DNA from: Alicycliphilus denitrificans K601
Lineage (GTDB): Bacteria; Pseudomonadota; Gammaproteobacteria; Burkholderiales; Burkholderiaceae_C
Direction: 5' to 3'
Assembly: GCF_000204645.1 (NCBI RefSeq)
Contig: NC_015422.1
Location: 1,939,001 to 2,003,000, forward strand
DNA: 64,000 nt
Shown here: positions 33,355 to 41,940 of the stretch, piece after piece
Numbering within the stretch: position 1 is the first letter of the stretch
Layout: the number at the start of each line of letters is the position of its first letter
Program-made: the position numbers and the translations under genes
Notes under the pieces: model-generated
What the model saw: the letters and a program-made list of their open reading frames with translations, nothing else
Told to the model about the DNA's origin: nothing
Databases searched by the model: none

Positions 33355-34490
33355 AGGCTCAGCGACTTGGCGATCAGGGTACGTTGGATCTGCGAGGTGC
33401 CGCCGCCGATGGTGGACTGCATGCCTTCGCGGAAGTAACGCTCCATGTCCGCTTCGGGCAGCATGCTGTGGCCGCCCAGGATCTGCATGCCGTTGCGGGT
33501 GACCGTCTGCAGCGTCTCGGAGGCGATCAGCTTGGCCATCGAGACCTCGCGCTGGCAGGGCTCGCCGCGGGAGGCCATGTCGGCGGCGCGATACACCATC
33601 AGGCGCGCGGCGTCCACCGCGGTCTGCATGTCCGCCAGCATGTGGCGGATCACCTGGAAGTCGTAGATCGGCTTGTCGAACTGGATGCGTTCGTGCGCGT
33701 ATTTCAGCGCATCGCTCACGGCCTGCTGCGCGTTGCCCACGTAAGCGGCGGAGACGGCGATGCGTTCGAGCTCCAGGTGATCGGTGATGATCTTCCACCC
33801 GTCGCCCGGCTGGCCCAGCAGGTTGGCCGGCGGCACCACAGCGCCATCGGCGAAGATCTCGGTCGTGCCGGTGGCGCGGCGCGCCATCGTGGGCAGGCGG
33901 CGGATGTCCAGCCCCGGCGTGTCGTTGGGCACGAGCAGCACGGTGAGGCCCTTGTGCTTGGCTGCGGCCTTGTCGCTGCGCGTGAGCATCGCGATCACCG
34001 TGTTGCGGGCGGCGGCGCCGGAGCACCACAGCTTCTGGCCCGTGATGCGCCAGCCCTCGGGCGTCTCCTCCGAGCGGGTGCGGGTGTTGGCCGCGTCGGA
34101 GCCGGCGGACGGCTCGGAGATGGAGATCGAGAAGCGGATGTCGCCCTTCATGAAGGCGGGCAGGAAGCGTTCCTGCTGTTCGCGCGTGCCGAACTTGCAG
34201 ATGTTCATGGCGGTGAACGTCGACACCATGAAGGCGGTGGCGAAGTCGAAGCCGTAGCGCGCCAGGCCTTCGCACATCAGCGCGTAGTCGAAGATGCTGC
34301 CGCCGTCGCCGCCGTTCTCCTCCGGCACCAGCAGCCGCAGCCAGCCCATGCGGGCCACCTTCTCATACGCTTCGTAGGGGTAGTTGCGATTGACGTCGCA
34401 CTCGCGCACGTACTCGCGCGTGATCTCGTCCTGCATCACGCGGTCGACGGTGTCCTTCCACAGTTGCTGTTCCGGGCTCAGGAAATTCAT
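33351..34490 (-). CDS. Acyl-CoA dehydrogenase, isovaleryl-CoA-dehydrogenase-like active site
   Basis: 379 residues, the standard length. FSISISEPSAGSDAANTRTR is the FAD/substrate segment. At the place of the MCAD catalytic Glu376 the sequence is IGGGTSQIQRTLIAK, so the base is not there. Glu242 in HLELERIAVSAAYVG matches the alternative position used by isovaleryl-CoA dehydrogenase (Glu254 in the human enzyme). This suggests a 2- or 3-methyl-branched acyl-CoA substrate. ATG 34490; the MaoC gene ends 27 bp upstream and the CaiB gene overlaps its stop. Confidence 0.9.
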   Translation of the reverse strand: MNFLSPEQQLWKDTVDRVMQDEITREYVRECDVNRNYPYEAYEKVARMGWLRLLVPEENGGDGGSIFDYALMCEGLARYGFDFATAFMVSTFTAMNICKFGTREQQERFLPAFMKGDIRFSISISEPSAGSDAANTRTRSEETPEGWRITGQKLWCSGAAARNTVIAMLTRSDKAAAKHKGLTVLLVPNDTPGLDIRRLPTMARRATGTTEIFADGAVVPPANLLGQPGDGWKIITDHLELERIAVSAAYVGNAQQAVSDALKYAHERIQFDKPIYDFQVIRHMLADMQTAVDAARLMVYRAADMASRGEPCQREVSMAKLIASETLQTVTRNGMQILGGHSMLPEADMERYFREGMQSTIGGGTSQIQRTLIAKSLSL

Positions 34491-34517
34491 GGCTTCGCTT
34501 GTCTCCAGGATGGGGTG

Positions 34518-34964
34518 TCAGTCGACGATGAGGCGCTCGCGGCGGATCAGCAGCGTGAACTCGCAGCTCAAGACCCGTTCCGAGCGCTGGTTCACCGCCC
34601 ACAGCTGGGCGGTCACCACGCCGTGCTTGTCGCCCTTGTCGCGCATGGCGATGATTTCGCTTTCCGCGTGCAGGGTGTCGCCGATGAAGGTGGGCTTGAG
34701 GAAGCGCAGCTTGTCGACGCCGTAGAACGCTTCGACGACGGCGGAGTCGAAGCCGAACAGCGCGTTGCTGATGACGAACACCAGTCCTCCCTGCACCACC
34801 CGCTGGCCGAACATCGACTTCTTGGCGAATTCGGCATTGGCGTGGATCTCCAGCCAGTTCCCGGTCAGCCCGCAGAAATTGACCACATCGGTCTCGGTGA
34901 TCGTGCGGCCGCGGGATCGGGCCCGCTGCCCGATCGCGAGTTCCCCGTAGGGGAGATTCATCAT
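34518..34964 (-). CDS. MaoC-like hotdog dehydratase
   Basis: 148 residues, one hotdog fold. ITETDVVNFCGLTGNWLEIH occupies the position of the hydratase motif (D-x4-H in standard MaoC); the usual Asp is replaced by Asn-Trp while the His is kept. FGQRVVQGGLVFVIS forms the hot-dog helix. AAGGAA lies 8 bases before ATG 34964. It heads the minus-strand operon containing the dehydrogenase, CaiB, receptor, PrpD, CoA transferase and racemase, and is divergent from a second MaoC-like gene at 35158, with both promoters carrying the tandem repeat operator. Confidence 0.85.
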   Translation of the reverse strand: MMNLPYGELAIGQRARSRGRTITETDVVNFCGLTGNWLEIHANAEFAKKSMFGQRVVQGGLVFVISNALFGFDSAVVEAFYGVDKLRFLKPTFIGDTLHAESEIIAMRDKGDKHGVVTAQLWAVNQRSERVLSCEFTLLIRRERLIVD

Positions 34965-34978
34965 CTTCGCTGTTCCTT

Positions 34979-35010
34979 CAGAACGAAATATAGGCCAACG
35001 AAGTGGAATT
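34979..35010. promoter_or_regulatory. Tandem direct repeat operator, site 2
   Basis: CAGAACGAAATA at 34979 and CGAAGTGGAATT at 34999 stand exactly 20 bp apart, weaker matches to the consensus CAKARYGAAATT (8 of 12 for the second unit). They lie 15 bp upstream of the minus-strand MaoC start and are oriented toward that gene in the same way as site 3 is toward its gene. Confidence 0.55.
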
Positions 35011-35108
35011 AGAGCAACGCCGCCAGGCACTGTCAAGCTCGGTTCCGCTAGTGCTCCGAGCTGTGGCCGTGGCGTCGCTGCCTTGACAACTGCATCCATG
35101 CGCGCTGT

Positions 35109-35140
35109 AATTTCACTTGGCACTTGCTAATTTCATTCTG
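35109..35140. promoter_or_regulatory. Tandem direct repeat operator, site 3
   Basis: AATTTCACTTGG at 35109 and AATTTCATTCTG at 35129 (the reverse orientation of the consensus) are 20 bp apart, ending 17 bp before the MaoC-like gene at 35158. With site 2 it shows that both divergent operons are served by separate copies. Confidence 0.7.
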
Positions 35141-35157
35141 AACACACGGCGGATTCA

Positions 35158-35652
35158 ATGAAGACACCCATCCTGAAGGACAAGAACGGGCTCCAGATCA
35201 TGGGGGTCGGCCTCCACTGGAACGACGTCGAGGTCGGCGACCGCTTCCGCACGCTGGGCAAGACCATCACGGAAGCAGACATCGCCATGTACGTGGCCGC
35301 CGTCGGCATGGTGGAAGAGATGTTCACCAACGTCGAATACATCAAGGAGGTGTCGGTGATCGGCTCGCGGCCCGTGCCCGGCTCCCTGGTGTTCTGCACC
35401 GCCGAAGGGCTGCTGATGCAAAGCACCATGCAGCGCACCGGCATGGCCTTCCTCGAAGCCGACGTGAAGGTCCACAAGCCGACCACCGCGGGCGACACCA
35501 TCCACGTGGAATGCGAAGTCGTCGAGGCGCGGGCGACCAGCAAGGCGGACCGCGGCCTGCTGCGCACCTCCAACAAGGTCGTCAATCAGCGCGGCGAAGT
35601 GGTGCTCACGTACAACCCGCTGCGCATGGTGAAGACGCGCCCCGCCGCCTGA
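35158..35652 (+). CDS. MaoC-like hotdog protein without the catalytic Asp/His pair
   Basis: 164 residues, one hotdog fold (ITEADIAMYVAAVGMVEEMF, then GSRPVPGSLVFCTAEGLLMQ, and FLEADVKVHKPTTAGDTIHV). Where MaoC hydratases show D-x4-H, this protein has AVGMVEEMFTN, with no histidine. Such inactive-looking subunits are known to pair with an active one in heteromeric hydratases. The divergent MaoC at 34518 keeps the His and is the obvious partner. ATG 35158 comes right after the tandem repeat site 3, without a good ribosome site. It is followed by a receptor and two crotonases. Confidence 0.82.
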   Translation: MKTPILKDKNGLQIMGVGLHWNDVEVGDRFRTLGKTITEADIAMYVAAVGMVEEMFTNVEYIKEVSVIGSRPVPGSLVFCTAEGLLMQSTMQRTGMAFLEADVKVHKPTTAGDTIHVECEVVEARATSKADRGLLRTSNKVVNQRGEVVLTYNPLRMVKTRPAA

Positions 35653-35693
35653 GCCGCTCGCCACGCCACCCAGAACTCCAAGAAGTCAAATCC

Positions 35694-36665
35694 ATGCAAT
35701 CCAGAACCCTCGCCGCCCTCGCCCTGTCCTTTGCCGCGATGCTGGGCATCGGCGGCAACGCCTCCGCCCAGGCCGCCTATCCGACCCAGCCGATCAAGAT
35801 CGTCCTGCCCTTTGCGGCCGGGAGCCCCACGGACGCGATCCTGCGGGTGATCGCGGGCCCGCTCGGCAAGCGTCTCGGCCAAAGCGTCGTCGTCGACAAC
35901 AAGCCGGGCGCAACCGGCCTGATCGGCACCGAGTTCGCGGCCCGGGCCGCGCCGGACGGGTACACGCTCCTGTTCGGAACCAACACGACGCAGGTCGCCA
36001 ACCAGTACTTCTTCAAGAAGCTGCCTTACGACGGTGAAAAGGACTTCACCCCGGTGGCGATCGTCGGCGGCGTGCCGCACGTGCTGGTGGTCAATCCCTC
36101 GCTGCCGGTCAACAGCGTGCCCGAGCTGATCGCCTATGCGCGCTCCCATCCCGGAAAGATCTCGTTCCCGTACGCCAACAGCACCACCCGCATCACGGGC
36201 AGCACGTTCCGCGTCATGACGAAGACCAACCTGGTGGAGATCCCGTACAAGGCCTACGGCCAGGCGGTCACCGACCTTCTCGGCGGCCAGACGCAGATGA
36301 TGTTCATCGATTTCACCACCGGCCTCGAGCACATCCGCGCAGGCAAGCTGAAGGCGCTGGGCGTCACGCCCGAGCGCTCGGCGAAGTTGCCCGGCGTGCC
36401 CGCGATGAAGGAAGTGCTGCCCGGTTTCGAGATCGGCAACTGGAACGGCCTGTTCGCTCCGGCGGGTACGCCCAAGGCCGTGGTCGACCGCCTGAACCGT
36501 GAAATGGCCGCGGTGCTGGCGATCCCGGAGGTGCAGAAGCAGATCGATGCGACCGGCTACGAACTGCTGCGCCAGATGTCGCCGGCGGAATTCGGCAAGT
36601 TCATCGCCGCCGAGAGCGTGCATTGGGGCAAGCTGGTCAAGGCCGCGGGCGTGGAGGCGGAATGA
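35694..36665 (+). CDS. Bug/TctC periplasmic receptor
   Basis: 323 residues from ATG 35694. Signal peptide MQSRTLAALALSFAAMLGIG with cleavage near NASAQA; core YPTQPIKIVLPFAAGSPTD, DNKPGATGLIGTEFAAR, IPYKAYGQAVTDLLGGQTQ. The pocket loop FAAGSPTD again departs from FxPGGxTD. The stop overlaps the start of the crotonase gene (ATGA at 36662-36665), so receptor and enzyme are translated together. Confidence 0.92.
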   Translation: MQSRTLAALALSFAAMLGIGGNASAQAAYPTQPIKIVLPFAAGSPTDAILRVIAGPLGKRLGQSVVVDNKPGATGLIGTEFAARAAPDGYTLLFGTNTTQVANQYFFKKLPYDGEKDFTPVAIVGGVPHVLVVNPSLPVNSVPELIAYARSHPGKISFPYANSTTRITGSTFRVMTKTNLVEIPYKAYGQAVTDLLGGQTQMMFIDFTTGLEHIRAGKLKALGVTPERSAKLPGVPAMKEVLPGFEIGNWNGLFAPAGTPKAVVDRLNREMAAVLAIPEVQKQIDATGYELLRQMSPAEFGKFIAAESVHWGKLVKAAGVEAE

Positions 36666-37480
36666 ACGGCGGCCGAGCAGCATCCGTGATCCCGGGCACC
36701 TCGGAGGCGCCGGTCCGCTACGACGTCGAAGACGGAGTGGCGACGGTCTGCATCGACCGTCCCGCCCAGCGCAATGCGCTGTCGCTCGCGGTCTGCGAGC
36801 GGCTGCTCGAGATCTGGGACGACGTCGAGAGCAACGACGCGGTTCGCGTGGCCATCATCACGTCGTCGGACTGCGGCACCTTCTCCGCCGGCATGGACCT
36901 GAAGGAAGCCGCGAAGGTGCGCGCGGAGACCGGCAAGGACATGCTGCAGCTGCTGCGCGATCCGTTCCACGAACGCATGCGGCGCGTGTCCAAGCCGATC
37001 ATCGCCGCGATGACGGGCCATTTCACCGCGGGCGGCATGGTGCTGGCGGCCAACAGCGACCTGCGCGTGGGCATGCAAGGCACCCGCGGCGGGATCTCGG
37101 AGTCCAAGGTGGGGCGCGGCTCGCCCTGGGGCGTGCCGATGCTGTGGATGCTGCCGCAGCCCTTCCTCCTGGAACTGATGTTCACCGGCGAGATGATCCC
37201 GATCGAGCGCTTCCACCAGCTCGGCTTCGTCAACTACGTCGAGGCCGATCCCGACGCGGTGCGCGCGCGCGCACGGGAACTCGCCCGCGCCATCGCGGCC
37301 AACGCGCCGCTGACGATCTGGGCGGCGAAGAAGAGCGTGGGCGCGGCGATGGACCTCGGCTGCGAGCAAGGGCTGCAGGCGGCCAAGCGCTTTCACGAGC
37401 GCGTGTACGCCAGCCAGGACGCGATCGAAGGACCGCGCGCCTTCGCCGAAAAACGGGCGCCACGCTGGATCGGCGCATGA
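36662..37480 (+). CDS. Enoyl-CoA hydratase/isomerase family protein
   Basis: 272 residues. ITSSDCGTFSAGMDLKEAAK and AAMTGHFTAGGMVLAANSD form the oxyanion hole; the next segment, GGISESKVGRGSPWGVPMLW, has Glu in the position region of the first hydratase glutamate but an unusual SPWG turn instead of PGxG. It may be a hydratase or another crotonase-type enzyme. Start ATG overlaps the receptor stop; stop overlaps the next crotonase start (ATGA at 37477-37480). Confidence 0.85.
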   Translation: MNGGRAASVIPGTSEAPVRYDVEDGVATVCIDRPAQRNALSLAVCERLLEIWDDVESNDAVRVAIITSSDCGTFSAGMDLKEAAKVRAETGKDMLQLLRDPFHERMRRVSKPIIAAMTGHFTAGGMVLAANSDLRVGMQGTRGGISESKVGRGSPWGVPMLWMLPQPFLLELMFTGEMIPIERFHQLGFVNYVEADPDAVRARARELARAIAANAPLTIWAAKKSVGAAMDLGCEQGLQAAKRFHERVYASQDAIEGPRAFAEKRAPRWIGA

Positions 37481-38313
37481 GCGGCCCGGCCGCCCGCCCG
37501 TTCGTGCAAGCGAGCCGGCAGGGTGACGTCGTCACCCTGCGGCTCGATCATCCGGAGACCTTGAACCGGCTGGCGTCCGAGGCGCAGTTCCTGGAACTGG
37601 CCGGCCAGATCCGCTCGGTCGCGGCGGACACCAGCGTGCGCGCCCTCGTCATCACGGGCCAGGGGGCGGCGTTTTGCGCCGGCGGCGACATCCGCAACAT
37701 GGCGGCGCGCGAAGGCTTTTCGGCCGGGACGGCGGCCGACATCGAGGAGCGGTATCGGCGTTCGGTGCACCAGGTGCCACGCGCGCTGAGCGAGATCGAC
37801 ATCCCGACGATCGCCGCGGTGAACGGCCCGGCCTATGGAGCCGGCTGCGACCTGGCGTGCTTCTGCGACATCCGGCTGGCCGCCCGCAACGCGAGCTTCT
37901 CGTTCAGCTTCGTGCAACTCGGCATCGTCCCCGGTGACGGCGGTGCCTGGATGCTCCCGCGCCTGATCGGCAGGTCCAACGCCATGGAAATGGCCTTCAC
38001 CGCCGATCCCGTCGACGCCGAGACGGCGCTGCGCATCGGCCTGGTGTCGCAGGTGGTGGACGGGAGTCAACTGCTGGACCGCGCGCATGCGATCGCCAAC
38101 CGGATCGCGCAGCATCCTGCGCGCGCGGTGCGGATGACCAAGAGATTGCTGCGCGATGCGGAGCACACCACGCTGGCCAAGCATCTGGACCTGGCAGCCG
38201 CGTTCCAGGCCATTGCCCATCTCACGCCGGAACACCTGACCGCGGTTGAGGCTGTGCTGGCGCGGCTGCAGGCACGGGGCTTGCCCGCTGCGCGAGCCGA
38301 AGGAGCGGATTAA
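37477..38313 (+). CDS. Enoyl-CoA hydratase/isomerase family protein
   Basis: 278 residues from ATG 37477. ITGQGAAFCAGGDIRNMAAR and AAVNGPAYGAGCDLACFCD are the oxyanion motifs; SFSFVQLGIVPGDGGAWMLP lacks the first hydratase Glu and has Asp in the PGDGG turn, like isomerase-type members. Two adjacent, coupled crotonases may supply an isomerase and a hydratase. The TAA stop at 38311-38313 overlaps the stop of the convergent IclR gene by 3 bases. Confidence 0.86.
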   Translation: MSGPAARPFVQASRQGDVVTLRLDHPETLNRLASEAQFLELAGQIRSVAADTSVRALVITGQGAAFCAGGDIRNMAAREGFSAGTAADIEERYRRSVHQVPRALSEIDIPTIAAVNGPAYGAGCDLACFCDIRLAARNASFSFSFVQLGIVPGDGGAWMLPRLIGRSNAMEMAFTADPVDAETALRIGLVSQVVDGSQLLDRAHAIANRIAQHPARAVRMTKRLLRDAEHTTLAKHLDLAAAFQAIAHLTPEHLTAVEAVLARLQARGLPAARAEGAD

Positions 38314-39122
38314 CCGGCGGCGCCGAGTTCGAAAGCGATCTGCCGCGCCTGATTGAGCAGATCGGGGGCGACCTCGTCCCGCAGGTCGTGCTTCACGTCC
38401 GGGCCGACCGCCATGGCCGTCAGGACGTAATCGGCGCTGGCGCCGGCGCGGATCGGCGTGGCGATCGAATTCGTCTGGCTCGTGACGGGCGACGCGAGGA
38501 AGCACCACCCTCGCTTCTCGAGTTCGTGGACGGCTGCGTCCACCGTGGCCTGGCGGAATGCGCCTTGGGTCTCGTCGGCCTTGATCAACTTGACCAACTT
38601 GCTCCGTGCCGGCTCCGGCTGGGCGGCCAGATAAGCACGCCCCGACGCGGAACTGAGCAGGGGCAGCCGCGCGCCCGCGTCCAGGCCCATGCGCACTTGG
38701 CCGCTGGGCACCACGTGCTCCACCACCAGCATGTGGAGGCGATCGCGGGTCGAAAGCGTCACGTGCACGCCGAAACGCTGCGACAGGGCCAGCATCCTCG
38801 GTTTCGCCACCGGCACGATCGGCAGGCTGCGCTTCACTGCGCGTCCGAGCGCCAGGCAGGCCACGTGGGGTTCGAAGCCACCGTCGCCATGGCTGGACGG
38901 GCGCAGGAAATTCTGGCTCTCGAGCGTGGCGATCAGCTTGGCGGCCGTAACGCGCGACAGGCCGAGCTTGGCCGCGATGTCGGCGGCCTGGAGGGATCGA
39001 TGCCGGGCGTCGAACAGTCGCAGCAGTTCCAGGCCGCGGCGCAGCGAGTCGACTTCGGCGCCCGGATCGTGCGCGCGGTCGGAGTGCTGGGCGAAGGCCT
39101 TGGTGTCGCGCTTGCGGACCAT
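38310..39122 (-). CDS. IclR-family transcriptional regulator (second of an overlapping pair)
   Basis: 270 residues from ATG 39122. Winged helix: VDSLRRGLELLRLFDARHRS, IAAKLGLSRVTAAKLIATLE. Effector domain: VPVAKPRMLALSQRFGVHVT, SSASGRAYLAAQPEPARSKL, ASPVTSQTNSIATPIRAG. The start codon shares its last base with the stop of the preceding IclR gene (TGATG at 39120-39124), so the two regulators are translated together. Dimer partners or two different responses are both possible. Confidence 0.88.
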   Translation of the reverse strand: MVRKRDTKAFAQHSDRAHDPGAEVDSLRRGLELLRLFDARHRSLQAADIAAKLGLSRVTAAKLIATLESQNFLRPSSHGDGGFEPHVACLALGRAVKRSLPIVPVAKPRMLALSQRFGVHVTLSTRDRLHMLVVEHVVPSGQVRMGLDAGARLPLLSSASGRAYLAAQPEPARSKLVKLIKADETQGAFRQATVDAAVHELEKRGWCFLASPVTSQTNSIATPIRAGASADYVLTAMAVGPDVKHDLRDEVAPDLLNQARQIAFELGAAG

Positions 39123-39943
39123 CAGCTGTCCGGGCCGTCGGCCGTCACGCTCAGATCCGCTTCCAGCCTACGCTTGAGCGCGAGCAGGTCCGGGGCAACC
39201 TCGCTCTCGATCCGCGACACGCTCAGGATCCCGGAGGGCGCCGCGCAGCCCAGTGCAAAGCCATGCGGCCCGTCCGGCGTATCGATCACCACGGCCACGC
39301 CGTTGGTCCCGCGTTCCAGCGTGCCCGCGGCGATGACATACCCGCGCCGCTGCATCTGGGACACCACGGTCTTGAGCTGCCCGTGCAGCACGGACCAGGT
39401 TTCGTGGTCCGTTTCCTCGAGCCTCGCGAGCACGCGATCGCGCTCCGCATCGCCCATCGATCCGATCAGGGCACGACCGAGGGCCGACTGTCCCATGCGC
39501 AGGCGGGAGCCGACGCGAACGCGCAGCGTGAACAGCAGGCTCCGGCTGTGGGCCACTTCATTGCACACCATGCTGCCCCCGTCCGGCGAGCCCAGGACGA
39601 CGGAGAGGTTGTGCTGATCGGCGAACTCCTGCATGAGGGGGCGGGCGATCACGACCAGATTGCGGTTCGATGCCGCAACGTAACCGAGCGCGAGCACCGA
39701 AGTGCTCAGGCGGTAGGCGGCGCGTTCGGCCGAGTAGATCAGGTAGCCGGATTCCGTCAGATTGGCCGTGAGCCGGGACACCGTCGGTTTCGGCAATTCG
39801 GTCAGGGTGGCGAGTTCCGTGTTCGTCCGCCACTCGTTGGCGGGCTCGAACGCGCGCAGGATGGCCAGGCCGCGCGCAAGCACACGGACTTCCGAGGGAC
39901 GCGCGGGCGCGTCGGCGGGAGGGGCCGGAAGATTCACTGCCAT
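39122..39943 (-). CDS. IclR-family transcriptional regulator (first of an overlapping pair)
   Basis: 273 residues from ATG 39943. Winged helix: VRVLARGLAILRAFEPANEW, LATLTELPKPTVSRLTANLT. Effector domain: IARPLMQEFADQHNLSVVLG, MGQSALGRALIGSMGDAERD, GVAVVIDTPDGPHGFALGCA. A half-site of the direct repeat operator lies 3 bp in front of the start codon, covering the ribosome site, which suggests autorepression. It is therefore the best candidate in the window for the protein that reads the tandem repeats. Confidence 0.88.
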   Translation of the reverse strand: MAVNLPAPPADAPARPSEVRVLARGLAILRAFEPANEWRTNTELATLTELPKPTVSRLTANLTESGYLIYSAERAAYRLSTSVLALGYVAASNRNLVVIARPLMQEFADQHNLSVVLGSPDGGSMVCNEVAHSRSLLFTLRVRVGSRLRMGQSALGRALIGSMGDAERDRVLARLEETDHETWSVLHGQLKTVVSQMQRRGYVIAAGTLERGTNGVAVVIDTPDGPHGFALGCAAPSGILSVSRIESEVAPDLLALKRRLEADLSVTADGPDS

Positions 39944-39945
39944 CG

Positions 39946-39957
39946 TCAGAATGAAAT
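39946..39957. promoter_or_regulatory. Half-site of the tandem repeat operator at the iclR start
   Basis: CAGAATGAAATT matches the 12-bp consensus of the tandem sites fully, but no second copy is seen 20 bp away on either side. It lies 3-14 bp before the IclR start codon. Confidence 0.6.
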
Positions 39958-39994
39958 TAGCAGCAAGTCTAGCAGCGGCACGCCTCCCGCACGC

Positions 39995-41938
39995 TCACTC
40001 GATGTCGACGATCAGCTCGCCGGCCTTCACCGTGTCGCCGACCCGGAAGGCAAGGGCGCGCACGATCCCCTCGCGCGCCGCGACCACCCTGTGCTCCATC
40101 TTCATGGCTTCCACCACGGCCACGGTGGCCCCTTCGGCCACGCGTTCGCCCGCTGCCACGGGCAACGCGGCAATGGTCCCCGACATGGGCGCCACTGCCA
40201 ATCCCGCGGTGGCAGCTTCGTCGAAGCGGCGAGTCCGCGCCGGCTGGAGCGGGAAGCGGTCGCCATGGACCTGCAGTTCCCAAAGGCCCTGTCGCCATTG
40301 CGCGAACCAGGTGCCCGCCCCGATGCGGCCCCGGTGCAAGCCGTCGCTTTCCTGCGCGGCAGCCACGTCCCACGACGCGTCATCCACACCGACGCGAAAT
40401 CCATCCGCGGTGCGCGCCTGCAGGGCGGCCGCCAACTGCTGTTCGCCCGCCCACAGGTGCACGCGGCCCAGCGGCGCCTGCGGATCCAGGCTGGCGCGAT
40501 CCGCCACGTGCGCGCAAGCCCAGGGGTGCCTGGCGGTGGCGGACCGTGGCCCGATGGTCGCTGCACACGCTGCCGCCCGGGCGGTCCCGCCGTGGGTGGC
40601 GAACCGGCTGCCGTGCTCGTCGAGATAGCGGGTGTGCACCTGCGCCGCGCGCACGCCGGCGTCCACCAGGACGCGCCGCAAATAGCCGATGTTGGTGGTG
40701 AGCCCCATCAGGGCGGTTTCGTCCAGCGCCTCGACCATCCGTGCCAGCGCGGTCTCGCGTGACGGCGCATGCGTCACCAGCTTTGCCACCATGGGGTCGT
40801 AGAAAGGCGGCACGACGCCGCCGGCAGCGATCCCGGCCTCCACGCGGACGTGCCGCGGCCAGCGTACCGCGCCCACCTCGCCCGGCGACGGACGGAAATC
40901 GTGGGCCGGATCTTCCGCATAGATCCGGCATTCCACGGCATGGCCGTCACAGCGGATCCTTTCCTGGGCCAGCGGCAAGGACTCGCCGGCGGCCACGCGC
41001 AGCTGCCATTCGACGAGGTCCAGCCCGGTGACGCTCTCGGTCACGGGGTGCTCCACCTGCAAGCGCGTATTCACCTCCAGGAAGTAGAACTGGAAGTCCC
41101 GGGCGACGATGAATTCGAAGGTGCCGGCATTCAGGTAACCCACGCTGCGGGCGCCGCGCACCGCGGCCTCGACGAGGCGGCTGCGCACCGCCTCCGGCAA
41201 GTTCGGGGCCGGCGCCTCCTCCACCACCTTCTGGTGGCGACGCTGCAGCGAACACTCGCGCTCGAACAGGTGCGCCACGTTCCCGTGGCTGTCACCGAAA
41301 ACCTGCACCTCGATGTGGCGCGGCTGTTCGATGAACCGTTCGACGATCAGGCGGCCATCGCCGAAACTGCTGCGTGCCACCCGGATCGCGGAGGCGACCG
41401 CCTCACGCACTTCCGCGGCATCGGCGATCACGCGCATGCCTTTGCCGCCGCCGCCGGCACTGGGTTTCAGCAGCACCGGGAAGCCGACCCTGCGCACCAT
41501 CGCCTCCACGGTTTCCGGGTCATCGCTGGCGTCGCCGCCACCGGGCACCACGGGGACGCGCGCCGCTTCCATGAGCGCCTTCGCACGCGCCTTGTCCCCC
41601 AGGGTGGCTATCGTCTCCGGCTTCGGGCCGACGAAGGTCAGTCCGGCCGCGGCGACGGCGGCTGCGAACCTGCTGTTTTCCGACAGGAACCCGTAGCCCG
41701 GATGCACGGCATCACAGCCGGTCTCGCGCGCCGCCGCGACGATGCGCTCGATGTCCAGGTAGCTTTGCGCCGCCGGACCGGTGCCGATCCGGACTCGCGC
41801 AGCGGTTCCCTCGAGGTGGGGGGCCGCTGCGTCCACGTCGGTATAGAGACCTACATACTCGATGCCCATCGCGCGGCAGGTGCGGGCGATGCGGCAGGCG
41901 ATCTCGCCACGGTTGGCAATCAGGACTCGCTTGAACAT
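39995..41938 (-). CDS. Biotin-dependent acyl-CoA carboxylase alpha subunit (biotin carboxylase + BCCP)
   Basis: 647 residues. Biotin carboxylase at 1-450: MFKRVLIANRGEIACRIART, GYGFLSENSRFA, the ATP loop KPSAGGGGKGMRVI, and the catalytic segment FLEVNTRLQVEHPVTE. A linker or BT-type domain follows, and the C-terminal biotinyl domain holds VVEAMKMEH with the biotinylated Lys. Layout and length are those of methylcrotonyl-, geranyl- or propionyl-CoA carboxylases. ATG 41938 is 2 bp after the beta-subunit stop. With the AtuA-like genes upstream it is closest to an Atu/Liu-type system, but the substrate is not decided by sequence. Confidence 0.93.
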   Translation of the reverse strand: MFKRVLIANRGEIACRIARTCRAMGIEYVGLYTDVDAAAPHLEGTAARVRIGTGPAAQSYLDIERIVAAARETGCDAVHPGYGFLSENSRFAAAVAAAGLTFVGPKPETIATLGDKARAKALMEAARVPVVPGGGDASDDPETVEAMVRRVGFPVLLKPSAGGGGKGMRVIADAAEVREAVASAIRVARSSFGDGRLIVERFIEQPRHIEVQVFGDSHGNVAHLFERECSLQRRHQKVVEEAPAPNLPEAVRSRLVEAAVRGARSVGYLNAGTFEFIVARDFQFYFLEVNTRLQVEHPVTESVTGLDLVEWQLRVAAGESLPLAQERIRCDGHAVECRIYAEDPAHDFRPSPGEVGAVRWPRHVRVEAGIAAGGVVPPFYDPMVAKLVTHAPSRETALARMVEALDETALMGLTTNIGYLRRVLVDAGVRAAQVHTRYLDEHGSRFATHGGTARAAACAATIGPRSATARHPWACAHVADRASLDPQAPLGRVHLWAGEQQLAAALQARTADGFRVGVDDASWDVAAAQESDGLHRGRIGAGTWFAQWRQGLWELQVHGDRFPLQPARTRRFDEAATAGLAVAPMSGTIAALPVAAGERVAEGATVAVVEAMKMEHRVVAAREGIVRALAFRVGDTVKAGELIVDIE

Positions 41939-41940
41939 GC

